Below are positions 34,506 through 42,661 of a stretch of 64,000 nt of DNA, piece after piece. The stretch's first letter is position 1; each line of letters starts with the position of its first letter. This DNA comes from Paenibacillus sp. XY044. Its GTDB lineage: Bacteria; Bacillota; Bacilli; Paenibacillales; Paenibacillaceae. Below the pieces are notes generated by a model. That model saw only the letters and a list, made by a program, of their open reading frames with translations, searched no databases and had not been told where the DNA came from. Position numbers and translations under genes: made by a program. The DNA lies in NCBI RefSeq assembly GCF_002257645.1, contig NZ_NQMO01000003.1, positions 496,001-560,000 on the forward strand. The letters run 5' to 3'.

Positions 34506-35021
34506 ATGTCGAAGAAATGGATCAACCACAAACTGTTAGCCATTATTGCTGCCACTACCGTACTCAGTATGCTTCTTGCGACCGGGGCTGGTGCCGAGCC
34601 AGCCACAATCGATGACGTGGACATTTCCGCAGCCGCCGTAAAAGAACCGGGAGCCTTAACAACTCCTCCGCCTCCTGAACCTTTCATCATGAGCTTCGCG
34701 TCCTTCACATACTTGAACAATTGCTACGCCTCCGCCTCACTCGTGAACAGCAAAACTGTTGCTTTGAAGGCCACTACTTACGCCAAACAGAGCGTTGACA
34801 AGATCGGTGCCGATCTGACCCTGCAGCGCTGGACCGGATCCGCTTGGGTCGATGTGGAAACGAGACCGTTCATGGACACTGGAAACAGCTTTGTATCCGC
34901 AGATTCCAGCTTTACGGTGACCACGGGATATTATTACCGCGCCAAAGCCTATCATTACGTTTATAAAGGAACCGCTTTCGAGCAGACCACCACGTATTCC
35001 CAAGAAGTGTTGGCCAAATAG
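34506..35021 (+). CDS. Small secreted protein of unknown function
   Basis: 171 residues. Signal peptide with an Ala-rich cleavage region (ATGAGAEPA, about residue 29). Mature part begins with an acidic stretch and TTPPPPEP, then a beta-rich domain: VALKATTYAKQSVDKIGADL, TLQRWTGSAWVDVETRP, GYYYRAKAYHYVYKGTAFEQ. It resembles small secreted beta-sandwich proteins annotated in Bacillales as DUF6147 or hypothetical; that link is from memory. AGGTGA precedes the ATG. It lies next to, and faces, an ECF sigma/anti-sigma operon across a perfect palindromic terminator; a functional link is possible but not shown. Confidence 0.7.
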   Translation: MSKKWINHKLLAIIAATTVLSMLLATGAGAEPATIDDVDISAAAVKEPGALTTPPPPEPFIMSFASFTYLNNCYASASLVNSKTVALKATTYAKQSVDKIGADLTLQRWTGSAWVDVETRPFMDTGNSFVSADSSFTVTTGYYYRAKAYHYVYKGTAFEQTTTYSQEVLAK

Positions 35022-35031
35022 AGTACAAAAT

Positions 35032-35063
35032 AAAAGTGACCGCCTGCAGGCGGTCACTTTTTG
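35032..35063 (+). terminator. Bidirectional terminator (perfect palindrome)
   Basis: AAAAGTGACCGCCTG followed by CAGGCGGTCACTTTTT, a perfect inverted repeat serving both the secreted-protein gene (plus) and the anti-sigma gene (minus). Confidence 0.85.
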
Positions 35064-35099
35064 GTTACATATAATATGGATATGCCAACAAATCATTCA

Positions 35100-35906
35100 T
35101 TAGGGAAGAGGCTCGACCAAGTTGAGAATTTCCTCTTTACTGGCCGTCGTTACGATGTTCAGCTGCACTTTATTATATTTCATGATCAGGGAATTCATGT
35201 TGCTTTCGGTGTAATAGGCTTCATAACCGTTCTTGAGCTTGATCTTGACAGGGTCTCCGTTCGTGAAATAGCCTGTGCTGGAATTCGGGAGGATCCGGCT
35301 CACGGTAATAAACAGATTATCGTCTTCCTTCGGTCCTGTATAAAGCATGGTAATTTCGTTATATTTCTTTGTTTCCAGATCCTTTGCTATGACGGTGGAT
35401 TCCTTGAACTGATAACGCTCGGGAATACGGCCGCTAAAATCCGGAATGGTGAACGACAACTCTTCCTGCACTTCTGCGAGCGGACGCGTTGTTGGGACAC
35501 CCTGTTCCGAAGAAATGACTTTCTCTTCCCCTGGCTGCGGTTCCGGCTCCCCGTGCAGATAATCTGGAGGGGGAGGAGTTTTCGCAGCGCCTACCGCAGA
35601 CTGTTCGTCTTGGAAAACCACATTCTTAACGCCGTCCCCCCAGTCGACAATGGAGTCGATCAGCGGAGAAATCGCCTTCGTCACGGCTGTGGAGCTGAAA
35701 ATGACCGCTCCGGCCACAAAAGATGCGGCCACCACACCGCCAAGCTGCAGGTGCCGATTACGTCTGCGGGAACGGTTCACTTCGTTAAGCCGGGCCTGAA
35801 CCTTGTTCCAAGATGCCTTTTTGCTATCTCCGGACGTCAAGGAAGTTGAAGAGGCTGCCTTTTCGAAGGCGGAATCAAACCAATCTTCAAATTTTTCGCT
35901 TTTCAT
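35100..35906 (-). CDS. Anti-sigma factor (DUF4367-type)
   Basis: 268 residues: a cytoplasmic N-terminus (~1-50, WFDSAFEKAASSTSL), one membrane helix (LGGVVAASFVAGAVIFSS), a Pro-rich spacer (KTPPPPDYLHGEPEPQPGEE) and an extracellular DUF4367-like domain (IPERYQFKESTVIAKDLETK, GYEAYYTESNMNSLIMKYNK). It should hold the ECF sigma factor inactive at the membrane. No HxxxCxxC zinc motif, so not a ZAS-type anti-sigma. Its ATG lies 20 nt inside the end of the sigma gene, tying the synthesis of both proteins together. Confidence 0.78.
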   Translation of the reverse strand: MKSEKFEDWFDSAFEKAASSTSLTSGDSKKASWNKVQARLNEVNRSRRRNRHLQLGGVVAASFVAGAVIFSSTAVTKAISPLIDSIVDWGDGVKNVVFQDEQSAVGAAKTPPPPDYLHGEPEPQPGEEKVISSEQGVPTTRPLAEVQEELSFTIPDFSGRIPERYQFKESTVIAKDLETKKYNEITMLYTGPKEDDNLFITVSRILPNSSTGYFTNGDPVKIKLKNGYEAYYTESNMNSLIMKYNKVQLNIVTTASKEEILNLVEPLP

Positions 35907-36474
35907 CCTTTACCCCCCACTCCTTAAAGAGCATTTTCTTGATACTTTCACGTGCCCGGTACAGACGTTGTTTGACGGCGTCCTCGGTAACTTCAAGCAG
36001 ATCGGCGATTTCCCGGTACGATAGGCCCTTTCGCCAGCGATACTCGACCAGAACCCGGTATTCCGGTTTCAGTTCCCTTAGATACTCGACAATCGATTCT
36101 TCCATGAACTTCGTTTCTACCGCATTTTCAATCGACACCGTCGGCTGCGCAATCTCTTCTTTATACATAAAGACACCTTCGACATCGACTTGGTTACGGT
36201 ATTTTTTATTTTTTCGCAAATAATTTATGGTCGTATTGCGCGTCACGACTTTTAGCCAGGCTTTCAGCTTGGCTTCATTTTCAAATACGGGTTTGCTTTT
36301 GATGATCTTAATGAAAGCATCCTGGATTATATCTTCCACCACGGAATGGTTTTTCACGATATACATAATCATGCCGTAGGCATAATCATAGTACTCATAA
36401 TAGATTTCTTCCTGCAGATCCCGGCTGAGATCGTTGTAATCCGTAGTCACAAGAAGCCGGATCATGTTCGGCAT
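35887..36474 (-). CDS. ECF-type RNA polymerase sigma factor
   Basis: 195-residue sigma-70 family factor of the extracytoplasmic type. Region 2: VEDIIQDAFIKIIKSKPVFE and KAWLKVVTRNTTINYLRKNK; region 4 HTH: YRWRKGLSYREIADLLEVTE, DAVKQRLYRARESIKKMLFK. Between them only a short linker, so regions 1 and 3 are absent as expected. AGAGGGG before the ATG. Operon with the overlapping anti-sigma gene. Its target promoters, probably including its own, are unknown. Confidence 0.9.
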   Translation of the reverse strand: MPNMIRLLVTTDYNDLSRDLQEEIYYEYYDYAYGMIMYIVKNHSVVEDIIQDAFIKIIKSKPVFENEAKLKAWLKVVTRNTTINYLRKNKKYRNQVDVEGVFMYKEEIAQPTVSIENAVETKFMEESIVEYLRELKPEYRVLVEYRWRKGLSYREIADLLEVTEDAVKQRLYRARESIKKMLFKEWGVKDEKRKI

Positions 36475-36754
36475 GGTTTTCCCCTCTTTCCCATTAGCCC
36501 GTCATTCGTCTGTTTTATCTCATCTTTCCCATTTTACATGATATGTCCAGTTTAGCCTATTCTTTCATATAAAACAGATGCGGAAGAGACAGCGTGAATT
36601 AAGCTTAAATAGCCGCTTTTCCTTTCGAAAAAGACGCTGGATCGGGCGATTCAAGCAGAGAGTAAGCCAAAAACGGAGGTGAACGATTTTACAAAAAAGG
36701 CTGCTGCAGGTAAGATTCAGCACATATCAAGAATGTGCAGAAGGGGCTTGAACC

Positions 36755-39037
36755 ATGGGGGATTACAAACGCAAATCGCCGGAAGAGATGCTCGAGGAGA
36801 TCCGCAGGCTGCGGCGGGGCAGGCTGAAAATCATCATTGGAGCGGTGAGCGGCTCCGGAAAAACCTATCATATGCTCCGTGAGGGACAGACCCTGAAATC
36901 CCAAGGGATTGACGTCGTCATTTGCGCGGTGTCCACGCTGCAGCGCACGGAAACGAAGAAGCAGCTCGCAGGCCTGGAGAGGGTGCCCAGTATCCATTGG
37001 AATGAAGGAGAGACGGAATACAAAGACCTTAATCTGCCGGGCATTGTATGCCGAAATCCTGAGGTTGTGCTTGTGGATGGATTGGCTCACCGAAACCGAA
37101 AGGACGCCGAGCATCGAACCAGGCTGGAGGATATCCAATTCCTGCTGGATCACGGGATCAGCGTCATCACGACCGTGAACGTGTACGAAATTGAAGGCAT
37201 TTATGAGCTGGCCAGAAAATGGACCGGGGTAGAAGTAAGGAGAACCGTTCCGCTTACTACCCTGGGCATGGCCGATGAAGTGCGGCTCATTGACGTTTCT
37301 CCGGAAACGCTTATTACCCGGCTGAACGAAGGCCATCTGCGGAGCAGCGGGAACGGGATGTCCTTTACCCGCAAGGATCTGGCTCTCCTTCGGGAGCTGG
37401 CGCTGCGTCTGATGGCCGACGATGTAAACCAGTCGCTGGAGAAGTTTCGCGAGCAGGAGGGGATCAGCGGTCCATCCGGCGCCTCGGAACGTATCCTGGT
37501 GGCGGCGCAATATCATTGGAACGGCTCCATTTATGTACGGCGTGGACAGCAAATCGCAAAGCGCCTGAACGGCGAGCTGCTCGTCGTTGTCTTTACGCGG
37601 CCCAAGCAGGTACTGTCGCGGGAAGAAGAGACGTTCAAGCGCTCTTTGCACAAGATGGCGGGCAAGACGGACGCCAGGCTTGAGGAGCTTACTTTATCTT
37701 CACCGAGAAGATTGGCGAAGTCGCTGATCCGGTATGCTATAGAAAAAAAGGTGACCCGCATCGTGCTGGGGCATTCCCGAAAAAGCCGCTGGCAGGAGCT
37801 GTGGCAGGGTTCGGTGACGAACGGCATCCTGAAGCATGCGCATGACATCGACGTGTTCTGGGTGGCGGACCGAACGGCGCAAGGGGAACCGCGGATCCTG
37901 CCGGCCCGCCGAACGCAGAACAAGCAGGGGGAAGGGTATCACCGGCTCAGCCGTGAGGAATTGAATGAGAAGGTGAAGCGGATCCAGCGTGGGCGGTTCA
38001 AAATTTATATCGGCGCGGCACCCGGCGTGGGCAAAACGTACACGATGCTTCGCGAGGGCAATGAAATATTCGCCAAGGGGACGGATGTGGTCATCGGCTG
38101 GTTGGAAACGCATGGCCGCGCGGAGACGGCGGCACAGGTCGATCACCTGCCCTTGGTACCTCCGAAGGAAGTTTCCTATAAAGGCGCTAAGCTGCGCGAA
38201 ATGGATACGGAGGAGCTGCTGTCCAGGAACCCGGAGCTGGTGCTCGTGGATGAGCTTCCCCACACGAACGTGCCCGGCAGCCGTTTCCGCAAACGGTATG
38301 AAGATATTTTGTTTCTGCTGGAGAACGGCATTTCGGTGATGACGACATTGAATGTTCAGCATCTGGAGAGCCTCAACGATGCCGTCGAGCACATCGCGGG
38401 CATCCGGGTCTCCGAGACGGTTCCGGACACGCTGCTATCGATGGCGGATGAGGTGGAGCTCATCGATGTAACGCCGCAATCGCTGCAGGAGCGGATGAAG
38501 GAAGGGAAAATTTATGCGGCGGACAAGGTCGATCAGGCGCTGGGCTCTTTTTTTCGCACGGGGAACCTGATCGCGTTGAGGGAACTTGCCCTCCGGGAAC
38601 TGGCCGACGATGTGGATGAGCGGCTGGAGTCCTGGCAGCGGAGCATGTCACTCCGCGGACCGTGGAGAAAGGAGGAAGTGATCTTTGTGTGCATCCTCCC
38701 CGGAACCCACGCCGAGCGTCTCATTCGGCGCGGATTTCGAATCGCTTACCGGCTGAAGGCCGCGCTTCACGTGACCTGCGTCCGCATGGAAGGTCAGGAA
38801 TGCGACCTGGGGCGATGGCAGGGGCTCACCGAAAGCCTGCAGGGGCATTTCGGCGTACTCGAAACGGAACGGTGGAAGGGATTGCAGGCCAAAGTGCTCA
38901 AACTGGCGGAACAAGTCCATGCCACCCAGATGATTCTAGGACGCCCTGAAGGGGGGATTTTCACGGGAACGGCCCGCCGAAGAGTGCTGAAACGACTGAT
39001 TCATGGGGCAAGTCGGATCGATGTGCTTCTCGTATAA
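36755..39037 (+). CDS. Double KdpD-N/Usp protein without histidine kinase
   Basis: 760 residues in the order KdpD-N (~8-215), Usp-like (~245-380), KdpD-N (~400-610), Usp-like (~640-760). KdpD is the potassium sensor kinase, but the kinase and membrane parts are absent here. The second KdpD-N half is canonical: Walker A GAAPGVGKT (420-428) and VLVDELPHTN (496-505). The first has GAVSGSGKT (29-37) but VLVDGLAHRN (105-114), losing the Glu. The SxS c-di-AMP motif known from S. aureus KdpD is not seen in either Usp part. No kdpFABC is near. AAGGGG precedes the ATG. Likely a cytoplasmic nucleotide-binding sensor or adaptor (inference). Confidence 0.85.
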   Translation: MGDYKRKSPEEMLEEIRRLRRGRLKIIIGAVSGSGKTYHMLREGQTLKSQGIDVVICAVSTLQRTETKKQLAGLERVPSIHWNEGETEYKDLNLPGIVCRNPEVVLVDGLAHRNRKDAEHRTRLEDIQFLLDHGISVITTVNVYEIEGIYELARKWTGVEVRRTVPLTTLGMADEVRLIDVSPETLITRLNEGHLRSSGNGMSFTRKDLALLRELALRLMADDVNQSLEKFREQEGISGPSGASERILVAAQYHWNGSIYVRRGQQIAKRLNGELLVVVFTRPKQVLSREEETFKRSLHKMAGKTDARLEELTLSSPRRLAKSLIRYAIEKKVTRIVLGHSRKSRWQELWQGSVTNGILKHAHDIDVFWVADRTAQGEPRILPARRTQNKQGEGYHRLSREELNEKVKRIQRGRFKIYIGAAPGVGKTYTMLREGNEIFAKGTDVVIGWLETHGRAETAAQVDHLPLVPPKEVSYKGAKLREMDTEELLSRNPELVLVDELPHTNVPGSRFRKRYEDILFLLENGISVMTTLNVQHLESLNDAVEHIAGIRVSETVPDTLLSMADEVELIDVTPQSLQERMKEGKIYAADKVDQALGSFFRTGNLIALRELALRELADDVDERLESWQRSMSLRGPWRKEEVIFVCILPGTHAERLIRRGFRIAYRLKAALHVTCVRMEGQECDLGRWQGLTESLQGHFGVLETERWKGLQAKVLKLAEQVHATQMILGRPEGGIFTGTARRRVLKRLIHGASRIDVLLV

Positions 39038-39097
39038 TGCCACAAATGGTATATTAGAAGAACATTCCTTTTTAATCATGAACAGGAGGAGAACAAG

Positions 39098-40102
39098 TTG
39101 ACACAATTTGCGGCATTTGAAGGCGAGTTTAACGGGGAAAAGGCCATTTGGCTGAAGCATGGAAAATACGAAGCGGCGGTGCTGCCGGAGATCGGCGCCA
39201 ATCTGATTTTGTTCCGGGACACGGAGCAGAGCTTCAACTATTTGCGGGAGCCCGAAGCGGGTGAAATGGAAGATTTCAAGGCGAATCCAGGCGTGTACGG
39301 CATTCCGGTTCTGTTTCCGCCCAACCGTTATGACGGCGGCAGATTCGAGTGGGAGGGCCAAGTCTACCAGTTTCCAATCAACGAGGAGGCCACGGGCAAC
39401 CAACTGCACGGATACATGCATACGATCCCATGGACCGTGGATTACATAACCAGCAACGAAAATGAAAGCGCAGCCGTTTTGTCCCAGCGCGTTGGGGAAG
39501 GGCATCTGTATAAAAAGTACCTGCCTTTCGATTTCACCATTACGCTGAGATACTCCCTGAACCGGGAAGGACTGCGGCAGCAGGTCACGATCACCAATGA
39601 CGGCAAGGAGAGAATGCCTGTGCTGCTGGCGTTCCATACGGCTGTCAATGCCCCGTTCGTACCGGGAAGCGAAGCCAAGGATTACCGGGTTAAAATTACG
39701 ATCGGCCAGCGCCGCGAACTGGATGGCCGGATGCTGCCGACAGGCTCGTTCCAGCCGTTGTCTCCGGAAGAGGAACAGCTCAAAGGAAAAGGCGTGTACC
39801 CTTACTTCACCGAAATGGACTTCCATTACACTGCTGTGCCGCAGGACGGACGCAACCGGATGGAGCTCACGGATACACGCACAGGGGACGTGCTGATTTA
39901 TGACGTAGGTACCAGCTACAAGCACTGGATGGTTTGGAACCAGTTCGCCGGCGGCAAATTTTTCTGCCCCGAGCCCCAGATCAACCTCGTCAACGCTCCG
40001 AATATGAAGAACATTCCCGCGGAGGAGATGGGGCTGTTCGGCTTGAACCCGGGCGAGAAGTGGGAAGAGACGAGCTTTCTGTATGCGCTTAAAAGAAACT
40101 AA
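39098..40102 (+). CDS. Aldose 1-epimerase family protein
   Basis: 334-residue galactose-mutarotase-like beta-sandwich protein, expected to act on the anomeric carbon of a sugar. Marks are KYEAAVLPEIGANLILFRDT, YGIPVLFPPNRYDGGRFEWE (typical GxPxLFPxxNR), NQLHGYMHTIPWTV with a His of the active site, LLAFHTAVNAPF with another, and the end CPEPQINLVNAPN. The catalytic Glu is probably that of PEPQ. TTG start with AGGAGGAGAAC before it. Single gene; substrate not known. Confidence 0.88.
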   Translation: MTQFAAFEGEFNGEKAIWLKHGKYEAAVLPEIGANLILFRDTEQSFNYLREPEAGEMEDFKANPGVYGIPVLFPPNRYDGGRFEWEGQVYQFPINEEATGNQLHGYMHTIPWTVDYITSNENESAAVLSQRVGEGHLYKKYLPFDFTITLRYSLNREGLRQQVTITNDGKERMPVLLAFHTAVNAPFVPGSEAKDYRVKITIGQRRELDGRMLPTGSFQPLSPEEEQLKGKGVYPYFTEMDFHYTAVPQDGRNRMELTDTRTGDVLIYDVGTSYKHWMVWNQFAGGKFFCPEPQINLVNAPNMKNIPAEEMGLFGLNPGEKWEETSFLYALKRN

Positions 40103-40150
40103 GCACCGCGGCCGGGGCTCCCTGCCCCGCTCTTGAAATGAACGACCAAA

Positions 40151-40190
40151 CGCCGTGTCCCTGCTGCAGCGAGGGATACGGCGTTCTCTG
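40151..40190 (+). terminator. Hairpin after the epimerase gene
   Basis: AACGCCGTGTCCCT and AGGGATACGGCGTT arms with one mismatch; only a weak T-run. It lies between convergent genes and may end transcription from either side. Confidence 0.5.
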
Positions 40191-40203
40191 GTTTGCCCGT
40201 CTA

Positions 40204-40686
40204 TCATTCTGGCTGAAGCTTATGACCGCAGCTGCGGCAGAACTGATCCGAAAATGAGGCCGGCTCTCCGCATTTGGTGCAGTAGGCGCTTTTGGGAATC
40301 GAACTTGCACCGGCTGCCGGCTGAACGACCACAGTATGGAACTGCTGGCCGCAGAACGGGCAGTAGGTCGCGTCCGCGGGAAGCATCTTGCCGCATCCGC
40401 ATTCCTTGAGGTTTTGCAGGTGCTGGATTTTCCGCTGGAGCTCTTCCACTTCTTCTTCCAGGGCAAAAATGGCTTCCCGGTATTTCTGGATCTCCGTGCT
40501 GGGGATGGTGCCGTCCGGTTTCTCCAATGACTGATGAACGATACGTCCGATTTCCGTATAATTTTTTTCGATTTCCTTTTCCTTCGTCGCCGCCTGAAAC
40601 TTCAGTGTCGTGGATTCAACCGTGTTCTGCGCTTTCTTGCCGGCATCCGAAACGCCCTGCTTGATTTTGTTGAAAAAGTTGGACAT
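40204..40686 (-). CDS. Zinc-ribbon protein with coiled coil
   Basis: 160 residues. N-terminal amphipathic part (MSNFFNKIKQGVSDAGKKAQ), a coiled coil (EIQKYREAIFALEEEVEELQ), then two zinc ribbons: CGCG-x(8)-CPFCG and CTKCG-x(8)-CRSCG. Such proteins are common in Firmicutes and unassigned in function. The start at 40686 (MSNFF) is set by AAGGAGGAG; the frame extends upstream without a site. Single gene on the minus strand. Confidence 0.82.
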   Translation of the reverse strand: MSNFFNKIKQGVSDAGKKAQNTVESTTLKFQAATKEKEIEKNYTEIGRIVHQSLEKPDGTIPSTEIQKYREAIFALEEEVEELQRKIQHLQNLKECGCGKMLPADATYCPFCGQQFHTVVVQPAAGASSIPKSAYCTKCGEPASFSDQFCRSCGHKLQPE

Positions 40687-40910
40687 GACGGGTTTTCTCC
40701 TCCTTGCGTCCGTGTTCTGATGAAGCCGCCGCATCCGTCACAGCGGTTCTTCATATCCGGTCCAGTCATTTGACTCGCTTTTATTGCTATTGTATGGCTC
40801 TTCCCAATGCATTATAACTGAGCCGGGGCGGAAGGGAAAGTCCCGCCATCGCCTTAAACCGCGTCATCCGCCAAGATCAGCATGATGCATAAAAACAAAA
40901 TTTGGCGAAA

Positions 40911-40939
40911 CAATGGTGACATTCAAGATGTCACCAATG
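40911..40939. promoter_or_regulatory. Palindromic operator before the WYL regulator
   Basis: CAATGGTGACAT and ATGTCACCAATG form an inverted repeat around TCAAG, 40 bp before the WYL gene start; TACAAT at 40946 is a possible -10. A self-regulatory site is the simplest reading. Confidence 0.6.
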
Positions 40940-40978
40940 TGCTGATACAATGATTCTACAGCGTGAAGAGGTGAAAAC

Positions 40979-41917
40979 ATGAACCGTATGGACCGTCTAA
41001 TGGCGATTCTCATCGCTCTTCAGCAGGGAAATCAGACGGCAGCCGGGCTCGCCGCCAAGCTTGAAGTGTCGCGAAGAACCATTCTGCGGGATATGCAGGC
41101 CCTTTCCGAAATGGGCATCCCGCTTGCCGCGGTGAGCGGTCCCCAGGGCGGATATTCCCTGATGGAAGGTTACCAGTTGCCGCCGCTGCAGCTCAATTCC
41201 CGCGAAGCCCTCTGTCTGTTATTCGCGCTGGAAGGGCTGACCCGTTATGCGGATACGCCGTTCAATCCGGAACGGTGGACCGTGATGGACAAAATCAAGG
41301 CCATACTCCCCCGGGAAACCGCGGAAACGGTCCATCCGATGCTGGATCTCCTGGAAGTGGAAGTGCCCAAGCGAAAATATACCGTGCCGCACTTGAACGA
41401 GCTGCTGGATTATGCATCTCGCAATCAATGGGTATCGGTGTTCTATCACTCGATGAACCATCGGCGCAGGCTGCTGATCCATCCACTGAGGATATATGCC
41501 GCAAACGGGTTTTGGTACTGTGATGCCTTTTCGCAAACCCACGGCGAGCAGAGGATATTCCGGATCGACAGGATGACAGAGCTTCATCCGGAGGACCCGC
41601 CTGAAGTTGGGGAAGGGGATGGCGATCGTAATCCGGCTAATCCGGAGCCGCAAACGGTTCACATCAGGGCGAAGCTGACCTATAGGGGAATGCTTCAGGT
41701 CGAAAGGGACGAGCATGTCGGAGAGAAGATCAGCGCGATCGGGAACGAGGAGTGGCTGGCGGATTTTCATCTGCCGGTGTCGGAATGGCACTGGGCTGTG
41801 CAGCTTTTTTACTCGCTCGGTACGGAGGCAGAGGTGCTTGAGCCCGAGGCACTTCGCCGGGAGATTTGCGCCAAGGCTGCGAGTCTGCTGGCTGCCTATG
41901 AATCAGACTATACATAA
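40979..41917 (+). CDS. HTH/WYL-domain transcriptional regulator (YafY-like)
   Basis: 312 residues: an N-terminal HTH_11 domain (~1-60, LIALQQGNQTAAGLAAKLEV and SRRTILRDMQALSEMGIPLA), then GPQGGYSLMEGYQLPPLQL, and a C-terminal WYL-type ligand domain (~140 on) where HPLRIYAANGFWYCDAFSQT carries the motif. WYL proteins sense nucleic acid fragments or small ligands and often control DNA-repair or defence genes. An almost perfect inverted repeat is directly upstream. Gene followed after 21 nt by an AlkZ-related gene, so both are probably one operon. Confidence 0.9.
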   Translation: MNRMDRLMAILIALQQGNQTAAGLAAKLEVSRRTILRDMQALSEMGIPLAAVSGPQGGYSLMEGYQLPPLQLNSREALCLLFALEGLTRYADTPFNPERWTVMDKIKAILPRETAETVHPMLDLLEVEVPKRKYTVPHLNELLDYASRNQWVSVFYHSMNHRRRLLIHPLRIYAANGFWYCDAFSQTHGEQRIFRIDRMTELHPEDPPEVGEGDGDRNPANPEPQTVHIRAKLTYRGMLQVERDEHVGEKISAIGNEEWLADFHLPVSEWHWAVQLFYSLGTEAEVLEPEALRREICAKAASLLAAYESDYT

Positions 41918-41938
41918 GATGATGGAGGAGATGATCAG

Positions 41939-42637
41939 GTGCTAAAGGAAAATGAAGAAAATTCGCTTCAAATCGAACGTTACGAGGATGCCTGCGGATT
42001 GATCGCGCGTGTCGGCATCCTGCCGCTGGCCGGCTTGATTCCGGGGCATCCGTCCCTGGACGGCGTGACCCCCAAGGAGCACTGGCATACGGGAACCGAA
42101 CGGGACCCCTGGCTGTGGCGAGCCCGGTTTCCCGGCGATGGGACGGCGGCTTACGGCAAGTTCATCAAAAAGAAAGCGGTGCTGATATCGGCGGATTGGT
42201 TTCCGATGGTGCAGCGGCTGCTTGGGTTTGATGAGGAACCCGAAGAGCGTTACCGGGATGGCTTGCTTTCAAAGCCGGCATGGGAGCTGTACCAGCTGAT
42301 TCGGGACGATGAAGGGATCGAAACGAGGGAGCTGCGTGCCCGTGCAGACATGAAATCGCCGGACAGGAAAAAGGAGTTCGATCAAGCGCTGGCGGAGCTT
42401 CAGGGGCAGCTCGCGATCGTCATTTCCGGCGTCAAGGAGAAGCGGAACATTCTCGGAGAGAAAAACGGTTGGAGCAGCACCTCCTACCAGGCAACGGAGG
42501 ATTGGATGCGTCAGTATGGTGTAGAGAGCTTCCGAGGAACGAGGGAGCAGGCGCAGACAGATCTGAAGTTGAATATGGAGGATGTATGCACGCCGGAAGC
42601 AGCAGCGTTTCTGCAAAAAGTGTTTGGCATCCGGTAA
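41939..42637 (+). CDS. AlkZ-related protein
   Basis: 232 residues, starting GTG at 41939 after GGAGGAG. The sequence (RYEDACGLIARVGILPLAGL, WRARFPGDGTAAYGKFIKKK, WELYQLIRDDEGIETRELRA, VKEKRNILGEKNGWSSTSYQ) resembles proteins annotated as AlkZ-related, that is, distant from the winged-helix DNA glycosylase AlkZ/YcaQ; I rely on memory for this. No QxQ catalytic motif of true AlkZ is visible, so glycosylase activity is not supported. It lies 21 nt behind the WYL regulator and 24 nt before the toroid gene. Confidence 0.6.
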   Translation: MLKENEENSLQIERYEDACGLIARVGILPLAGLIPGHPSLDGVTPKEHWHTGTERDPWLWRARFPGDGTAAYGKFIKKKAVLISADWFPMVQRLLGFDEEPEERYRDGLLSKPAWELYQLIRDDEGIETRELRARADMKSPDRKKEFDQALAELQGQLAIVISGVKEKRNILGEKNGWSSTSYQATEDWMRQYGVESFRGTREQAQTDLKLNMEDVCTPEAAAFLQKVFGIR

Positions 42638-42661
42638 TCAAAATTGAAGGAGGATATGTTG

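Noticed and set aside
36541..36754. Possible c-di-AMP (ydaO-type) riboswitch before the KdpD-like gene
   Set aside because: None of the conserved ydaO blocks could be found; only an isolated AGGTGA-like stretch without a usable start is present.
36679..36882. Small frame upstream of and overlapping the KdpD-like gene
   Set aside because: It runs through the KdpD-like coding region in another frame; its GTG lies inside the GGAGGTGA stretch and its product looks random.
38936..40207. A 423-codon open frame antisense to the aldose epimerase gene
   Set aside because: Shadow of a well-supported gene; no start signal and composition typical of antisense translation.
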